Notes: generated from the sequence alone by a model not told the origin. Shown: positions 1-6,352, counted from the stretch's first letter. The stretch: DNA of 7,918 nucleotides from Thermoproteota archaeon (GCA_013154205.1 JAADCY010000221.1:1-7918), one strand, 5' to 3'. Program-made: numbers and translations.

Positions 1-141
1 CCGCCGCCAAAACCAATAGAAGAGATCGAGAAAGAACTAGAGGAAGAGCTGAAGAAGCTCGAAGCAGAGATCAAGAAGAACGAGGAGAAAAACCAGACCC
101 CTACAGGCGGAGCGGAAGAAAATAAAAACAATAACCTGTAG
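1..141 (+). CDS. C-terminal fragment of an unidentified protein with a charged coiled-coil tail
   Basis: The reading frame is open from the first base and ends at TAG (139-141), leaving 46 visible residues; the start lies outside the window. The fragment begins with a proline-rich hinge (PPPKP). It continues with about 25 residues very rich in Glu and Lys with leucine or isoleucine at heptad-like spacing (IEEIEKELEEELKKLEAEI), which predicts a long charged helix or coiled coil. It closes with a polar Gln/Asn/Gly tail ending in NKNNNL. Such tails occur on many archaeal surface, chaperone-like and membrane proteins, so no function can be given. The gene converges on the minus-strand gene that ends at 195. 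A T-rich stretch just after the stop fits a terminator. Confidence 0.7.
   Translation, partial: PPPKPIEEIEKELEEELKKLEAEIKKNEEKNQTPTGGAEENKNNNL
116..134 (-). terminator. U-rich terminator candidate for the YaaA-like gene
   Basis: Read on the minus strand this is a T-rich run (TTATTGTTTTTATTTTCTT) about 60 bases past the stop of the gene ending at 195. Archaeal terminators are often simple U-tracts without a hairpin. It lies inside the last codons of the converging plus-strand gene, which would make the two transcripts overlap at their 3' ends. The AAT/AAA/AAC codons of that gene could equally explain it. Confidence 0.35.
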
Positions 142-153
142 AGGAAAACACAC

Positions 154-163
154 TGTTTTTATT
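154..163 (+). terminator. U-rich terminator candidate for the left-edge gene
   Basis: The run TGTTTTTATT starts 13 bases after the TAG at 139-141. It is the only U-tract in the 53-base convergent gap and resembles the short oligo-U terminators of archaea. I found no convincing hairpin before it. Confidence 0.4.
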
Positions 164-194
164 CAGTACCGAAACAATGGCCTGTCCCTAGACA

Positions 195-878
195 TTATTT
201 CTCAGGAGAACCAAGCATGTTCTCAACACGGTTTCTTAGCTCGTAACAGATATTGCTTAGTACTTCATATCCTGTGCCTAGGGATGGCTCTTCTACATTT
301 ATGCCTCTCGTTCTAAGATACCATTCTAGATCGGGCATCATGAGGTAGCGGTACTTCATACTAGTGAGTACTACGACCTTATCGAACCCGTTCTTCACCG
401 CATAGCTTGCTATTATCCTGGGGAGGACGCCGCGCCAAATACTGTATACGGGCTCGCCGTGGATTGTCTCTTGATCAATGCTGATATCATAGTAGCGGAT
501 ATACTCAGTATATCTTGCCAGGCCATAGAGTCCTGAGACAAATAATGCATCGATAAAACCACTCCCACTAAGTCTTGTCCAGAAACCATTCGGTAGGCAA
601 CGATATGTTTGGCCCAGACTATACCTTTCATAGGCGGGTAGATATCCTATGCTACCAATAACACTCGGGTAGCCTAGATCAGGGCCTGGTTTTTCAGCGT
701 GGCGATAACCGTTCCTATCAACAACGTGTTCGGCTATGTAGCGTCTTGAAGCCAAAAGTATTGCTGCTGAGCCTGGGTCTAGTCTTGAAATGATACTTGT
801 CTCGGGAGCCCATGAGAAATACTTGTCCTCTTCTTTCTTCCTGGATGTGCAGGGGATGATGAACAGTGTTTTATCCAA
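195..878 (-). CDS. YaaA/DUF6884-like protein of unknown role
   Basis: About 227 residues. An N-terminal strand runs into a PCTSRKK motif (about residues 9-15). A central block follows with YERYSLGQTYR (83-93) and the signature SGLYGLARYTEYIRYYD (115-131), then a basic/aromatic tail. The PC-x-x-(R/K)K start and the 'LYGL...I.YYD' block resemble the DUF6884 and peroxide-stress YaaA (DUF328) families, in which the block reads roughly S-A/G-L/K-YGL-x-x-P-x-E-x-I-x-x-Y. E. coli YaaA lowers free iron under peroxide stress; that role is not shown here. I chose TTG at 878 because AGGTG (885-889) lies six bases upstream, the spacing seen at other starts in this window. A GTG at 887 (230 residues) is the alternative. 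No signal peptide or membrane segment is seen, so it is probably cytoplasmic. It is apparently monocistronic, with its own TATA-like box. The family link is by motif reading only. Confidence 0.75.
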   Translation of the reverse strand: MDKTLFIIPCTSRKKEEDKYFSWAPETSIISRLDPGSAAILLASRRYIAEHVVDRNGYRHAEKPGPDLGYPSVIGSIGYLPAYERYSLGQTYRCLPNGFWTRLSGSGFIDALFVSGLYGLARYTEYIRYYDISIDQETIHGEPVYSIWRGVLPRIIASYAVKNGFDKVVVLTSMKYRYLMMPDLEWYLRTRGINVEEPSLGTGYEVLSNICYELRNRVENMLGSPEK

Positions 879-884
879 GACATG

Positions 885-889
885 CACCT
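885..889 (-). promoter_or_regulatory. Shine-Dalgarno site favouring the TTG start at 878
   Basis: AGGTG on the minus strand, six bases before TTG 876-878. It overlaps the alternative GTG start at 885-887, so both cannot serve as proposed. The spacing is close to that of the amidohydrolase (7) and HAD (9) genes. Confidence 0.45.
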
Positions 890-924
890 ATTTGGAGCTA
901 GTGGTTAGAGATATGTCGTCGTAA

Positions 925-932
925 TATATAAA
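925..932 (-). promoter_or_regulatory. TATA-like box for the YaaA-like gene
   Basis: On the minus strand this reads TTTATATA, close to the archaeal TATA consensus. Its centre is about 41-50 bases before the candidate starts, so transcription starting some 25 bases downstream (near 902) would give a leader of 15-24 bases. It sits in the 109-base gap between the HAD gene's stop and this gene's start, which suggests independent transcription. The rest of the gap is pyrimidine-rich on the minus strand and could also end the HAD transcript. Confidence 0.5.
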
Positions 933-987
933 GTGATCCAAGCAATGAATGAGAAGAATATAGGATATGGGAAAGAAGGTCTGCTAT

Positions 988-1644
988 TCAGAGAAACTCC
1001 TTGATCTCATAGATCTCTTTGATAACTTTATCGGGCCTACATCTCAAGTGGTTCCTAGGGCTCCATGGACGCTGTACTAGGATGAACTTCATACTTATAT
1101 TTTTGGCCGCTAGGCAATCCACTAGTGCGTCACCCACATATACGGCCTGGCTTGGCTCCAGGTCTAGTTTTTCGAGTGCTCGTAGTAGGAGGTAGGGATC
1201 CGGCTTGGCAGGGGCTCCTTCTTCATAGCACTGGATCACGTCGAAATAGTCTTTGATCCCGAAGTATTCTAGGAACTCAAGCGTCCTGTCCTCGTGGCTG
1301 GAGGTTACGAGGCCTAGCCTGTATCCCTTGTTCTTGAGATACTCTAGGGTCTCCTTCACTCCCGGGTATAGCTTTACTTCTTTCCTCCACGACTTCTCGC
1401 TACACTGCCTTGCGAGCTTGTAGACTTGGAGGAGAATCTCCCTCTCCTCATTATTAGACACTGTTCTCAGTATATCGTCCGCCGAACGACCCATGTAGTC
1501 GAGTATCTGGTCACGGGTAACCGGTATTCCTTTCTGTCTGAAAGCCCATACCCAGCACTTAACAACGTTCTCAACACTATCAATGATCGTCCCGTCCATG
1601 TCGAACAATACTGCTTCTATACCGTCCCAGCCCGCTTCACGCAT
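988..1644 (-). CDS. HAD-superfamily phosphatase, phosphoglycolate-phosphatase-like
   Basis: 218 residues, the normal size for small HAD phosphatases with a helical C1 cap. All four HAD motifs are visible: motif I FDMDGTIID (residues 14-22, nucleophile Asp15 and acid/base Asp17), motif II Thr114 in GLVTSSHE, motif III Lys147 in AKPDP, and motif IV GDALVD (Asp172 and Asp176 for Mg2+). The cap occupies roughly residues 22-110. The protein should hydrolyse a small phosphate ester in the cytoplasm; phosphoglycolate, sugar phosphates and pyrophosphate are all possible within the GPH/PpaX/beta-phosphoglucomutase group. The start is ATG 1644, nine bases after a strong GAGGTG. The frame stays open upstream to 1773, but that extension has no HAD sequence, would run into the divergent gene and ignores this ribosome site. 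The C-terminal tail ends in a Lys/Glu-rich helix. It is transcribed divergently from the ceramidase-fold gene. Confidence 0.9.
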   Translation of the reverse strand: MREAGWDGIEAVLFDMDGTIIDSVENVVKCWVWAFRQKGIPVTRDQILDYMGRSADDILRTVSNNEEREILLQVYKLARQCSEKSWRKEVKLYPGVKETLEYLKNKGYRLGLVTSSHEDRTLEFLEYFGIKDYFDVIQCYEEGAPAKPDPYLLLRALEKLDLEPSQAVYVGDALVDCLAAKNISMKFILVQRPWSPRNHLRCRPDKVIKEIYEIKEFL

Positions 1645-1653
1645 CTTGGATAA

Positions 1654-1659
1654 CACCTC
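1654..1659 (-). promoter_or_regulatory. Strong Shine-Dalgarno site for the HAD gene
   Basis: GAGGTG on the minus strand, nine bases before ATG 1642-1644. It decides the start in favour of 1644 over in-frame upstream codons reaching 1773. The surrounding nonamer TTGAGGTGT is identical to the one before the amidohydrolase gene at 6359-6367. Confidence 0.75.
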
Positions 1660-1687
1660 AATTGAATTCCTACATGTTCTATAGGAG

Positions 1688-1697
1688 AATATTAATT
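1688..1697 (-). promoter_or_regulatory. TATA-like box for the HAD gene
   Basis: AATTAATATT on the minus strand, centred about 48 bases before ATG 1644. Transcription starting near 1666 would place the GAGGTG site in a leader of about 22 bases. The match is AT-rich but not a strong consensus. Confidence 0.3.
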
Positions 1698-1724
1698 GAT
1701 AGGCTGAGAAGAGGGAATGCCACC

Positions 1725-1734
1725 ATATATTATA
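1725..1734 (+). promoter_or_regulatory. TATA-like box for the ceramidase-fold gene
   Basis: ATATATTATA, centred about 38 bases before TTG 1767. A transcript starting near 1755 would have a leader of only about 12 bases. With the minus-strand box at 1688-1697 it makes 1645-1766 a compact divergent promoter region, the two boxes being about 37 bases apart centre to centre. Confidence 0.4.
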
Positions 1735-1766
1735 GGGTACAAGAATAAGTTTCACGATGATGAGCA

Positions 1767-3035
1767 TTGACAATCACTACTGCAGGATACGGGGAAGCCA
1801 AGATCACGCCGGGAGATAATGATCACTACTTGGCCGGGTATATTAGGCGGAACCAGCCGATGAAAGGCGTTCACGACGATATATACGTGAGAACACTGAT
1901 CATCGACGGGCCGTGGCCACCCATAGCGATCATACAGTTAGACCTTCTATGCATAGATAAACACATATACACGGACACACAACGAGTCGCTGAGAAGATC
2001 CTTGGGAAACACCACCTAGTAGTAGCGGCAACACATACCCATTCAGCACCGTCAACGATCTACCGGGACCCGCTCCACAGAGTTGGAATGGGGAGTTATA
2101 GGAAAGACTACTACGACTACGTAATCACGATGATCGGTGAGGCCATAGAGAAAGCCGCTGAGTCCCAGACACCCGTACAGGCATGGATCACTTCTACGGA
2201 GATAGAAGGAGTAGCGACCGATAGGAATACTCCTGGGAAACAAATTGATCAAAAAGCAGTCATCCTAGGACTAGACAGTGGCAGAGGAGGAGTCCTAGTC
2301 ATAAATTACGCGGTACACCCATCAGTACTAGGCCCCGAAAACCTCTACATAACGAGAGACCTTACAGGCTACTTCCAAGACACGGTAGAGGCTTTGACGG
2401 GATATAAGACACTATTCCTTAACGGGGCCGCCGCCAATATCTCGACCAGGTTCACCAGGAGGGATAGGAGCTTCTCGGAGGCAGAAAGGCTGGGGAAACA
2501 CGCTGCATACCAAGTAGTAGACGCTGTTAGAACAGGCAAAAGAATAGTGCTCTCCATGGAGGACATACGGGTCAACACGGAAGAGATAGAGCTAGAGACA
2601 CGTAGCCGTGACGAGATACTGGGGCGGGCAATACTCGTCGAGACATCGATCAAGCTCAAACTGAGAGAAGTCCAAGACCCGGCTCGGCGGAGGGTCTTGG
2701 AGGCCCAGCTAGAAGCGATCAAGGCGATCAAGGAGTTCTCAGACATACTCGGCGACACTGGCAGGGCGGAAGCAGTGTTGACAGCGATAAACATGGACGG
2801 TACACTGGGCATGATAACATGGCCCGGCGAAATCCATAGTGATGCCTCACTAGCACTCCGGGGTACGACGAGCTATAAGGAGATCATGCTGATAGGCTAT
2901 GCGAACGAGTACACCGGGTACCTAGTCCCCGAGGATAAAGGGGAGATAACCTATGAGTCGCTCATACAGATCCTTAAGCCCTCCATGTATGAAAAAGCAG
3001 TTGAGATCATGAAGAACATGCTGGTCCAGATATGA
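1767..3035 (+). CDS. Neutral/alkaline ceramidase-fold hydrolase, compact archaeal form
   Basis: 422 residues matching the N-terminal domain of neutral/alkaline non-lysosomal ceramidases (PF04734). Visible family landmarks are GYGEAKITPGD at the start (7-17), THTHS (89-93), YAVHPSVLGP (181-190), FLNGAAANIS (217-226), WPGE (352-355) and GYANEYTGYLVP (377-388). In bacterial ceramidase, equivalents of the THTHS His, the HPS His, the PGE Glu and the last Tyr bind Zn2+; all are kept here, so a zinc amidase is likely. Bacterial enzymes are secreted and over 600 residues long with a C-terminal Ig-like domain. This protein has neither signal peptide nor that domain. It carries a charged helical stretch at about 270-330. 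Archaea are not known to make sphingolipids, so the substrate is probably another amide and is unknown. The start is TTG 1767: an in-frame TGA at 1761 forbids a longer form, and the two ATGs at 1757 and 1760 are out of frame. No strong Shine-Dalgarno is seen. Confidence 0.85.
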   Translation: MTITTAGYGEAKITPGDNDHYLAGYIRRNQPMKGVHDDIYVRTLIIDGPWPPIAIIQLDLLCIDKHIYTDTQRVAEKILGKHHLVVAATHTHSAPSTIYRDPLHRVGMGSYRKDYYDYVITMIGEAIEKAAESQTPVQAWITSTEIEGVATDRNTPGKQIDQKAVILGLDSGRGGVLVINYAVHPSVLGPENLYITRDLTGYFQDTVEALTGYKTLFLNGAAANISTRFTRRDRSFSEAERLGKHAAYQVVDAVRTGKRIVLSMEDIRVNTEEIELETRSRDEILGRAILVETSIKLKLREVQDPARRRVLEAQLEAIKAIKEFSDILGDTGRAEAVLTAINMDGTLGMITWPGEIHSDASLALRGTTSYKEIMLIGYANEYTGYLVPEDKGEITYESLIQILKPSMYEKAVEIMKNMLVQI

Positions 3036-3051
3036 TTAGGTACTTGCTTCG

Positions 3052-3993
3052 TCAATGCATCTTTCTGACGAGATACTTTCTTCCATTATAAACTATTATC
3101 TCGGCCAATCCCTTCTCCACTAACTTATCGACAACATCCATCGAGCCGCCGTGTCTCCGGATTATCTCCTCAACCTGATCGATGCGGAGGGGATGAACGG
3201 ATATTATGGATAGGATCTCTTTCTCCAGATCGCCTAGTGCCGTGAATTCTCCTTCTTCAGGCCTCTGGAGAACTACTACTCTGTCTCCGAGCCTCGATCT
3301 CACCGCCTCATAGACCATGAGAAGTGTATGGGTGCTGGGAGGCCTCACGTGTTTCTCTGCGGGAGGCCTTACTGGTACCATGATATATGCTCTGTCTGGA
3401 TCTACGGCTTCGAGCACTTCGGCTATTCTACCGGCTTCTTCACTATAGTCTATGTTTCCCACCAGCATTGTCTCGGTGATCAATACTCCCCTGTATCCGT
3501 GGGAGAACTGTTTTATTCCTTCTATGATCTCTTTGATCTCCAGGTATGGGTGGGGCCTGTTGATCATCCGCCATAACCGGGGGGTTACCGCGTCAACCTT
3601 AACACTAACAAGATCAAAAACACCGAGATCACTCCTCACATCCTCCATCCAGAGAAGACTCCCATTACTTATCACAGCGGTCCTCAGCCCAGCATCCCTT
3701 ATGGCCCGGGCTTCCCGGCCAATATTAATGTCTAGGCTAGGCTCACCATTAGGGACAAACGTCACATAGTCTATCTTCTCACCATTCCTCTCAAGCTCGC
3801 TGACCCTATGTAGTACTTTGTCAGCGAGCCATTCGGGATCATAGAATTTCCTCCTCTCAATGGTCAGTTCACGGGTTCTGCCTGCCTGGCAGTAAATACA
3901 GTTATAGCTGCATGTCTTGCCTATGATGTTGTTTACTCCGAGGCTTCTCCCCAGCCTCCTGGAGGGTACGGGGCCGAATACTGGTTCGCTCAT
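3052..3993 (-). CDS. Radical SAM protein, COG0731-related, with C-terminal winged helix
   Basis: 313 residues. The N-terminus has GPVPSRRLGRSLGVNN (7-22) followed by the CxxxCxxC cluster motif in CSYNCIYC (Cys28, Cys32, Cys35), which binds a [4Fe-4S] cluster and S-adenosylmethionine. Later core landmarks are FVPNGEPSLD (79-88, the glycine-rich SAM site with NGE), ISNGSLL (108-114) and VKVDA (131-135). The last 60 residues (254-310) look like a winged-helix domain, from LEKEILSIISVHPLR to a beta hairpin with NGRKYLVR. The SRRLGRSLG-type N-terminus marks a broad uncharacterised radical SAM group related to COG0731. It differs from the tRNA wyosine enzyme Taw1/TYW1, whose cluster region I remember as different, so I do not call it a wyosine enzyme. 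Its ATG overlaps the stop of the DUF89 gene (ATGA), implying translational coupling. It ends 16 bases from the converging ceramidase-fold gene. Confidence 0.88.
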   Translation of the reverse strand: MSEPVFGPVPSRRLGRSLGVNNIIGKTCSYNCIYCQAGRTRELTIERRKFYDPEWLADKVLHRVSELERNGEKIDYVTFVPNGEPSLDINIGREARAIRDAGLRTAVISNGSLLWMEDVRSDLGVFDLVSVKVDAVTPRLWRMINRPHPYLEIKEIIEGIKQFSHGYRGVLITETMLVGNIDYSEEAGRIAEVLEAVDPDRAYIMVPVRPPAEKHVRPPSTHTLLMVYEAVRSRLGDRVVVLQRPEEGEFTALGDLEKEILSIISVHPLRIDQVEEIIRRHGGSMDVVDKLVEKGLAEIIVYNGRKYLVRKMH

Positions 3994-4886
3994 CTTCTAC
4001 CGCCACGGGCCATCCTGACAACTATTGTTCCCTTCTCCCCTCCAGCAGCTCGTGCCACTGGCTGGCACTTGGGGACTAGGATGTAGAATATGGTACCAAC
4101 GGGTAGCTTGTCCTGTACGAGGCTCATGTACTCGAAATGAGCCATCCCCTTAGCTATTACCAGGTCTGACTCCTCTAGTTTCTCTAGTAGTTCTCGGCTT
4201 ATCTTGTCTAGGAATATTGAGGAGGAATTAGTCCCGGTGGATATGAGCTCGTCGGCCGCCCGGTCTACCCCGGCGTAGATGGCGTCATCTATTGTTAGGT
4301 CGTTCTGGAAGCCTGGCTCTTCCTTAGCTACTGCTACTACGTGGTTCCCATATCTCCTCAGGAGATCCATGAGCAATGTGTCTAGGACTGCTTCGCTGGC
4401 ATTATCTAGTAGATATACTATTTTCAACCCTCCCTTCTTGACGAGGCCGTAGAGCTTCTTGGTCTGGTCTAGGCTTATCCTCGCCTGCAATATGTCTTCC
4501 ACGCCTAGATTGGCGGGTGATTCATGCCCCATGACGCCTGTGTCGAACAAGTTGCCTAGAGCAGCTATCTTGACAGCCATCCTGAACTCATCATATCCTT
4601 CAAGCCCATCCAGTAATCCCTCATAGACTGGTAGGGAGTCCATGGCGCGGTTTATCATGTCGAGCTTCAGCTTCTTATAGTACTTCACGACTTCCGGAAC
4701 CTTCTCGATCAACCAGTTGTAGAGCATTGAAGAAGCTATAGTGCCTTCATCAACACCCTTCCTAAGTATTTCTGCAAAGTACTCCATTAGCTGGAGAGCT
4801 AATCTACTATCCCTTCTCCCAGCGTTTATCATCTCCTTGATCCTGACGCTGAGGATGCATGGTATGCATTCAGGGTAGATCCTCAT
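3990..4886 (-). CDS. DUF89 family metal-dependent phosphatase (COG1578, ARMT1-like)
   Basis: 298 residues, the usual size of archaeal DUF89 proteins. Features in order: an N-terminal ECIPCILSVR with Cys7 and Cys10, a helical bundle, GNLFDTG (111-117), LLDNASEAVLD (159-169) with the metal-site Asp161 and Asn162, NDLTIDDA (195-202), AKGMAHFE (245-252) and VPKCQPVA (271-278). These match the DUF89/ARMT1 core, where Asp-Asn-Asp side chains hold a divalent metal. Characterised relatives hydrolyse small phosphomonoesters such as sugar phosphates and damaged phospho-metabolites. The substrate here is not known. The CxxC near the N-terminus and the Lys-Cys near the C-terminus are typical of the archaeal/plant subgroup. 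Start ATG 4886 has GAGG nine bases upstream. It is the first gene of a two-gene operon with the radical SAM gene (4-base ATGA overlap). No clear TATA box is visible in the 128-base upstream gap. Confidence 0.88.
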   Translation of the reverse strand: MRIYPECIPCILSVRIKEMINAGRRDSRLALQLMEYFAEILRKGVDEGTIASSMLYNWLIEKVPEVVKYYKKLKLDMINRAMDSLPVYEGLLDGLEGYDEFRMAVKIAALGNLFDTGVMGHESPANLGVEDILQARISLDQTKKLYGLVKKGGLKIVYLLDNASEAVLDTLLMDLLRRYGNHVVAVAKEEPGFQNDLTIDDAIYAGVDRAADELISTGTNSSSIFLDKISRELLEKLEESDLVIAKGMAHFEYMSLVQDKLPVGTIFYILVPKCQPVARAAGGEKGTIVVRMARGGRR

Positions 4887-5014
4887 AGCGGTTTTCCTCT
4901 ATGCCAACACGTCTCTATTGTATTGAATAGATTGTTGATAGGAGGTATTAAGGATGGAGAACAGGGGTTATGGGAAGAAAATAGGGGTTGTTGTGCGGCG
5001 CTATGGTCTTCCCA
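4887..5014. other. Intergenic gap between amidohydrolase and DUF89 genes
   Basis: The gap must hold the end of the amidohydrolase transcript and the promoter of the DUF89 operon, both read leftwards. The minus strand has a weak pyrimidine tract (TATTTTCTTC, 4974-4983), which is a poor terminator candidate. AT-rich sequence at about 4915-4940 could hold a promoter but has no good TATA match. The plus strand has a GGAGGT-led mini-ORF, listed separately. No tRNA-like or hairpin structure was seen. Confidence 0.4.
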
Positions 5015-5025
5015 CTATGTCCTAG
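4954..5025 (+). CDS. Possible 23-residue mini-ORF with perfect ribosome site
   Basis: ATG 4954 follows GGAGGT (4941-4946) with a 7-base spacer, the best Shine-Dalgarno match in the window. It encodes 23 residues containing GYGKKIGVVVRRYGLP and stops at TAG 5023-5025, overlapping the last 11 bases of the converging amidohydrolase gene. The peptide is basic with a short hydrophobic strand. KIGVVVRRYG recalls the first beta strand of GT4-type glycosyltransferases (K-I-x-x-V-x-x-R-Y-G), so a truncated remnant is conceivable. An equally plausible reading is chance in a short gap. No good plus-strand TATA box was found. Confidence 0.2.
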   Translation: MENRGYGKKIGVVVRRYGLPTMS

Positions 5026-6352
5026 CGTATCTCTTATCTATGTATTTACCCACGCCTTTACTGGCGACGAGGTTTCTCTCCCTGATCACTATCTCGCCGT
5101 TTACTAGTAGGTGTAAGGGGTAGCCGTAGAGCTCCATCTTCTCCCAAGGGGTCCAGTCGACTTTGTGGTGGTGCTCTGAGGCGGATATCTTGCGGGAGAC
5201 CCTTGTCTCAAGCACTACGAGGTCAGCATCTGCTCCTACTGCTAGTACTCCTTTCCTCGGATAGATACCCATGATCTTGGCCGGATTGGTGCTGAATACT
5301 TCGACAAAGCGTCCGAAGCTTATCCTGCCCTTCAACACCCCGTAAGTATAGAGGTAGGGCCCCATGATCTCCAGTGTCGGGATGCCTCCCCATGCACGCC
5401 ACACGTTCTTCTCCTTATCGATCCGTGGGGCCGGGGCGTTATCGCTTACATAAGCATCTATGGTTCCATCAGCCAATGCTTTCCAGAGTGCTTCGCGGTC
5501 TTCGGCTGTCTTGAGTGTTGGTGCTAGTTTGAGATATGGCCCGTACTTCGCGGAGTCGTCGCGGGTGAAGTGTAAGTGGTGAGGGCATACTTCTACGGTT
5601 AGCTTCACACCCCTGCTCCTCAGGTATCTTATCGCGTCGATGCCCTCCTTACTGCTTATATGGCATATGTGGAGCGGGCCCTTTGTCTCCCGGGCGTAGT
5701 AGCCTAGCTTCATAATAGCGGCTGCTTCGGCATTATCGCTTCTACTCATATGGTATGCTACGATATCATCTAGATCCTTGTATTTCGACTCACCATAATC
5801 TACTAGGGCGTCGTCCTCGCTGTGGGCAAGTATTACTCCGTCGACTTCTCTGACAAGATCAAGGATTCTCACCAAGGCCTTATCGCTCGCCTTGAAAGGC
5901 CTGCAGGTGAAAACCTTGAAGCCCTTGACACCTTTATCGGCTAGCTTCGGTATCATGTTGTAGTTGTTCTCGGTCATGAAGCCCGCGTGGACTCCGAAGT
6001 TGATGTAGGCATTCTTCTTCCCCTCCTCGATCTTCTGCTTCAATATCTTAGGGTTATCTACGTTTACGCGGAGAGGCATGTCGTAGACTGTTGTGATGGA
6101 GCCGAAAGCCGCTGCTAGTGTCCCGGACTCCCAGTCCTCGTTGATCGTGTACTCGGGGTCGTATACGTGGGCATGTATATCTATTCCTCCAGGGATAACT
6201 GGCTGGCCGTAAGCATCGAGGATTATGTCGACGTCTTTGAACTGCTTCTTAGAGATGGCGGCGATGACACCGTCTTCTATGAGGATGTTAGCCTCGGTGA
6301 AGCCGTCGCCAATCCATAGCTTGGCATCTCTTATCATGATAGAGCCTGCCAA
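5015..6352 (-). CDS. Cyclic amidohydrolase (dihydroorotase/allantoinase/hydantoinase type)
   Basis: 445 residues, a full-length amidohydrolase with the small beta-sandwich formed by both termini around a TIM barrel. Metal-site residues are present: HAH (His60, His62) in IDIHAHVYDP, Lys146 in GFKVF (the lysine carboxylated in this family), His177 in LAHSED, His231 in HICHISS and Asp304 in VSDN. CPHHL (256-260) is also typical. The enzyme should open or close a cyclic amide ring such as dihydroorotate, allantoin, hydantoin or dihydropyrimidine. The sequence alone does not choose between them, and no pyrimidine gene lies next to it. Asp304 is followed by Asn305 where these families usually have SDH. 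The C-terminus has DWTPWEKMELYG, the counterpart of the 'SPYEG' element. I place the start at TTG 6352, seven bases after GAGGTG. An upstream TTG (6367) would contain that site, and ATG 6337 is 22 bases away from it. Confidence 0.85.
   Translation of the reverse strand: MAGSIMIRDAKLWIGDGFTEANILIEDGVIAAISKKQFKDVDIILDAYGQPVIPGGIDIHAHVYDPEYTINEDWESGTLAAAFGSITTVYDMPLRVNVDNPKILKQKIEEGKKNAYINFGVHAGFMTENNYNMIPKLADKGVKGFKVFTCRPFKASDKALVRILDLVREVDGVILAHSEDDALVDYGESKYKDLDDIVAYHMSRSDNAEAAAIMKLGYYARETKGPLHICHISSKEGIDAIRYLRSRGVKLTVEVCPHHLHFTRDDSAKYGPYLKLAPTLKTAEDREALWKALADGTIDAYVSDNAPAPRIDKEKNVWRAWGGIPTLEIMGPYLYTYGVLKGRISFGRFVEVFSTNPAKIMGIYPRKGVLAVGADADLVVLETRVSRKISASEHHHKVDWTPWEKMELYGYPLHLLVNGEIVIRERNLVASKGVGKYIDKRYART

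Noticed and set aside
855..862. Second GATGATGA resembling a C box
   Set aside because: It lies inside the coding region of the YaaA-like gene, with no D box at a suitable distance.
1757..1763. ATGATGA resembling a C box of an archaeal C/D guide RNA
   Set aside because: No CTGA D box or second C'/D' pair follows within about 60 bases; the motif lies just before a protein start.
1645..1773. N-terminal extension of 43 residues on the HAD phosphatase
   Set aside because: The frame is open, but the extension lacks HAD sequence, overlaps the start of the divergent gene and bypasses the GAGGTG site placed nine bases before ATG 1644.
2715..2732. Two tandem copies of GCGATCAAG
   Set aside because: Encodes an AIKAIK helix in the ceramidase-fold protein; too short and codon-periodic to be a repeat element.
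2369..2812. Minus-strand frame of 147 codons antisense to the ceramidase-fold gene
   Set aside because: Its serine/leucine-rich product matches no family, and the plus strand here carries conserved ceramidase motifs.
3328..3769. Plus-strand frames antisense to the radical SAM gene
   Set aside because: They oppose a well-supported gene and show no recognisable domain or ribosome site.
4923..5123. 66-codon plus-strand frame starting at TTG 4923
   Set aside because: No ribosome site at its start, and its second half is antisense to the amidohydrolase C-terminus. The shorter ATG 4954 frame in another phase is the only one with a good site.
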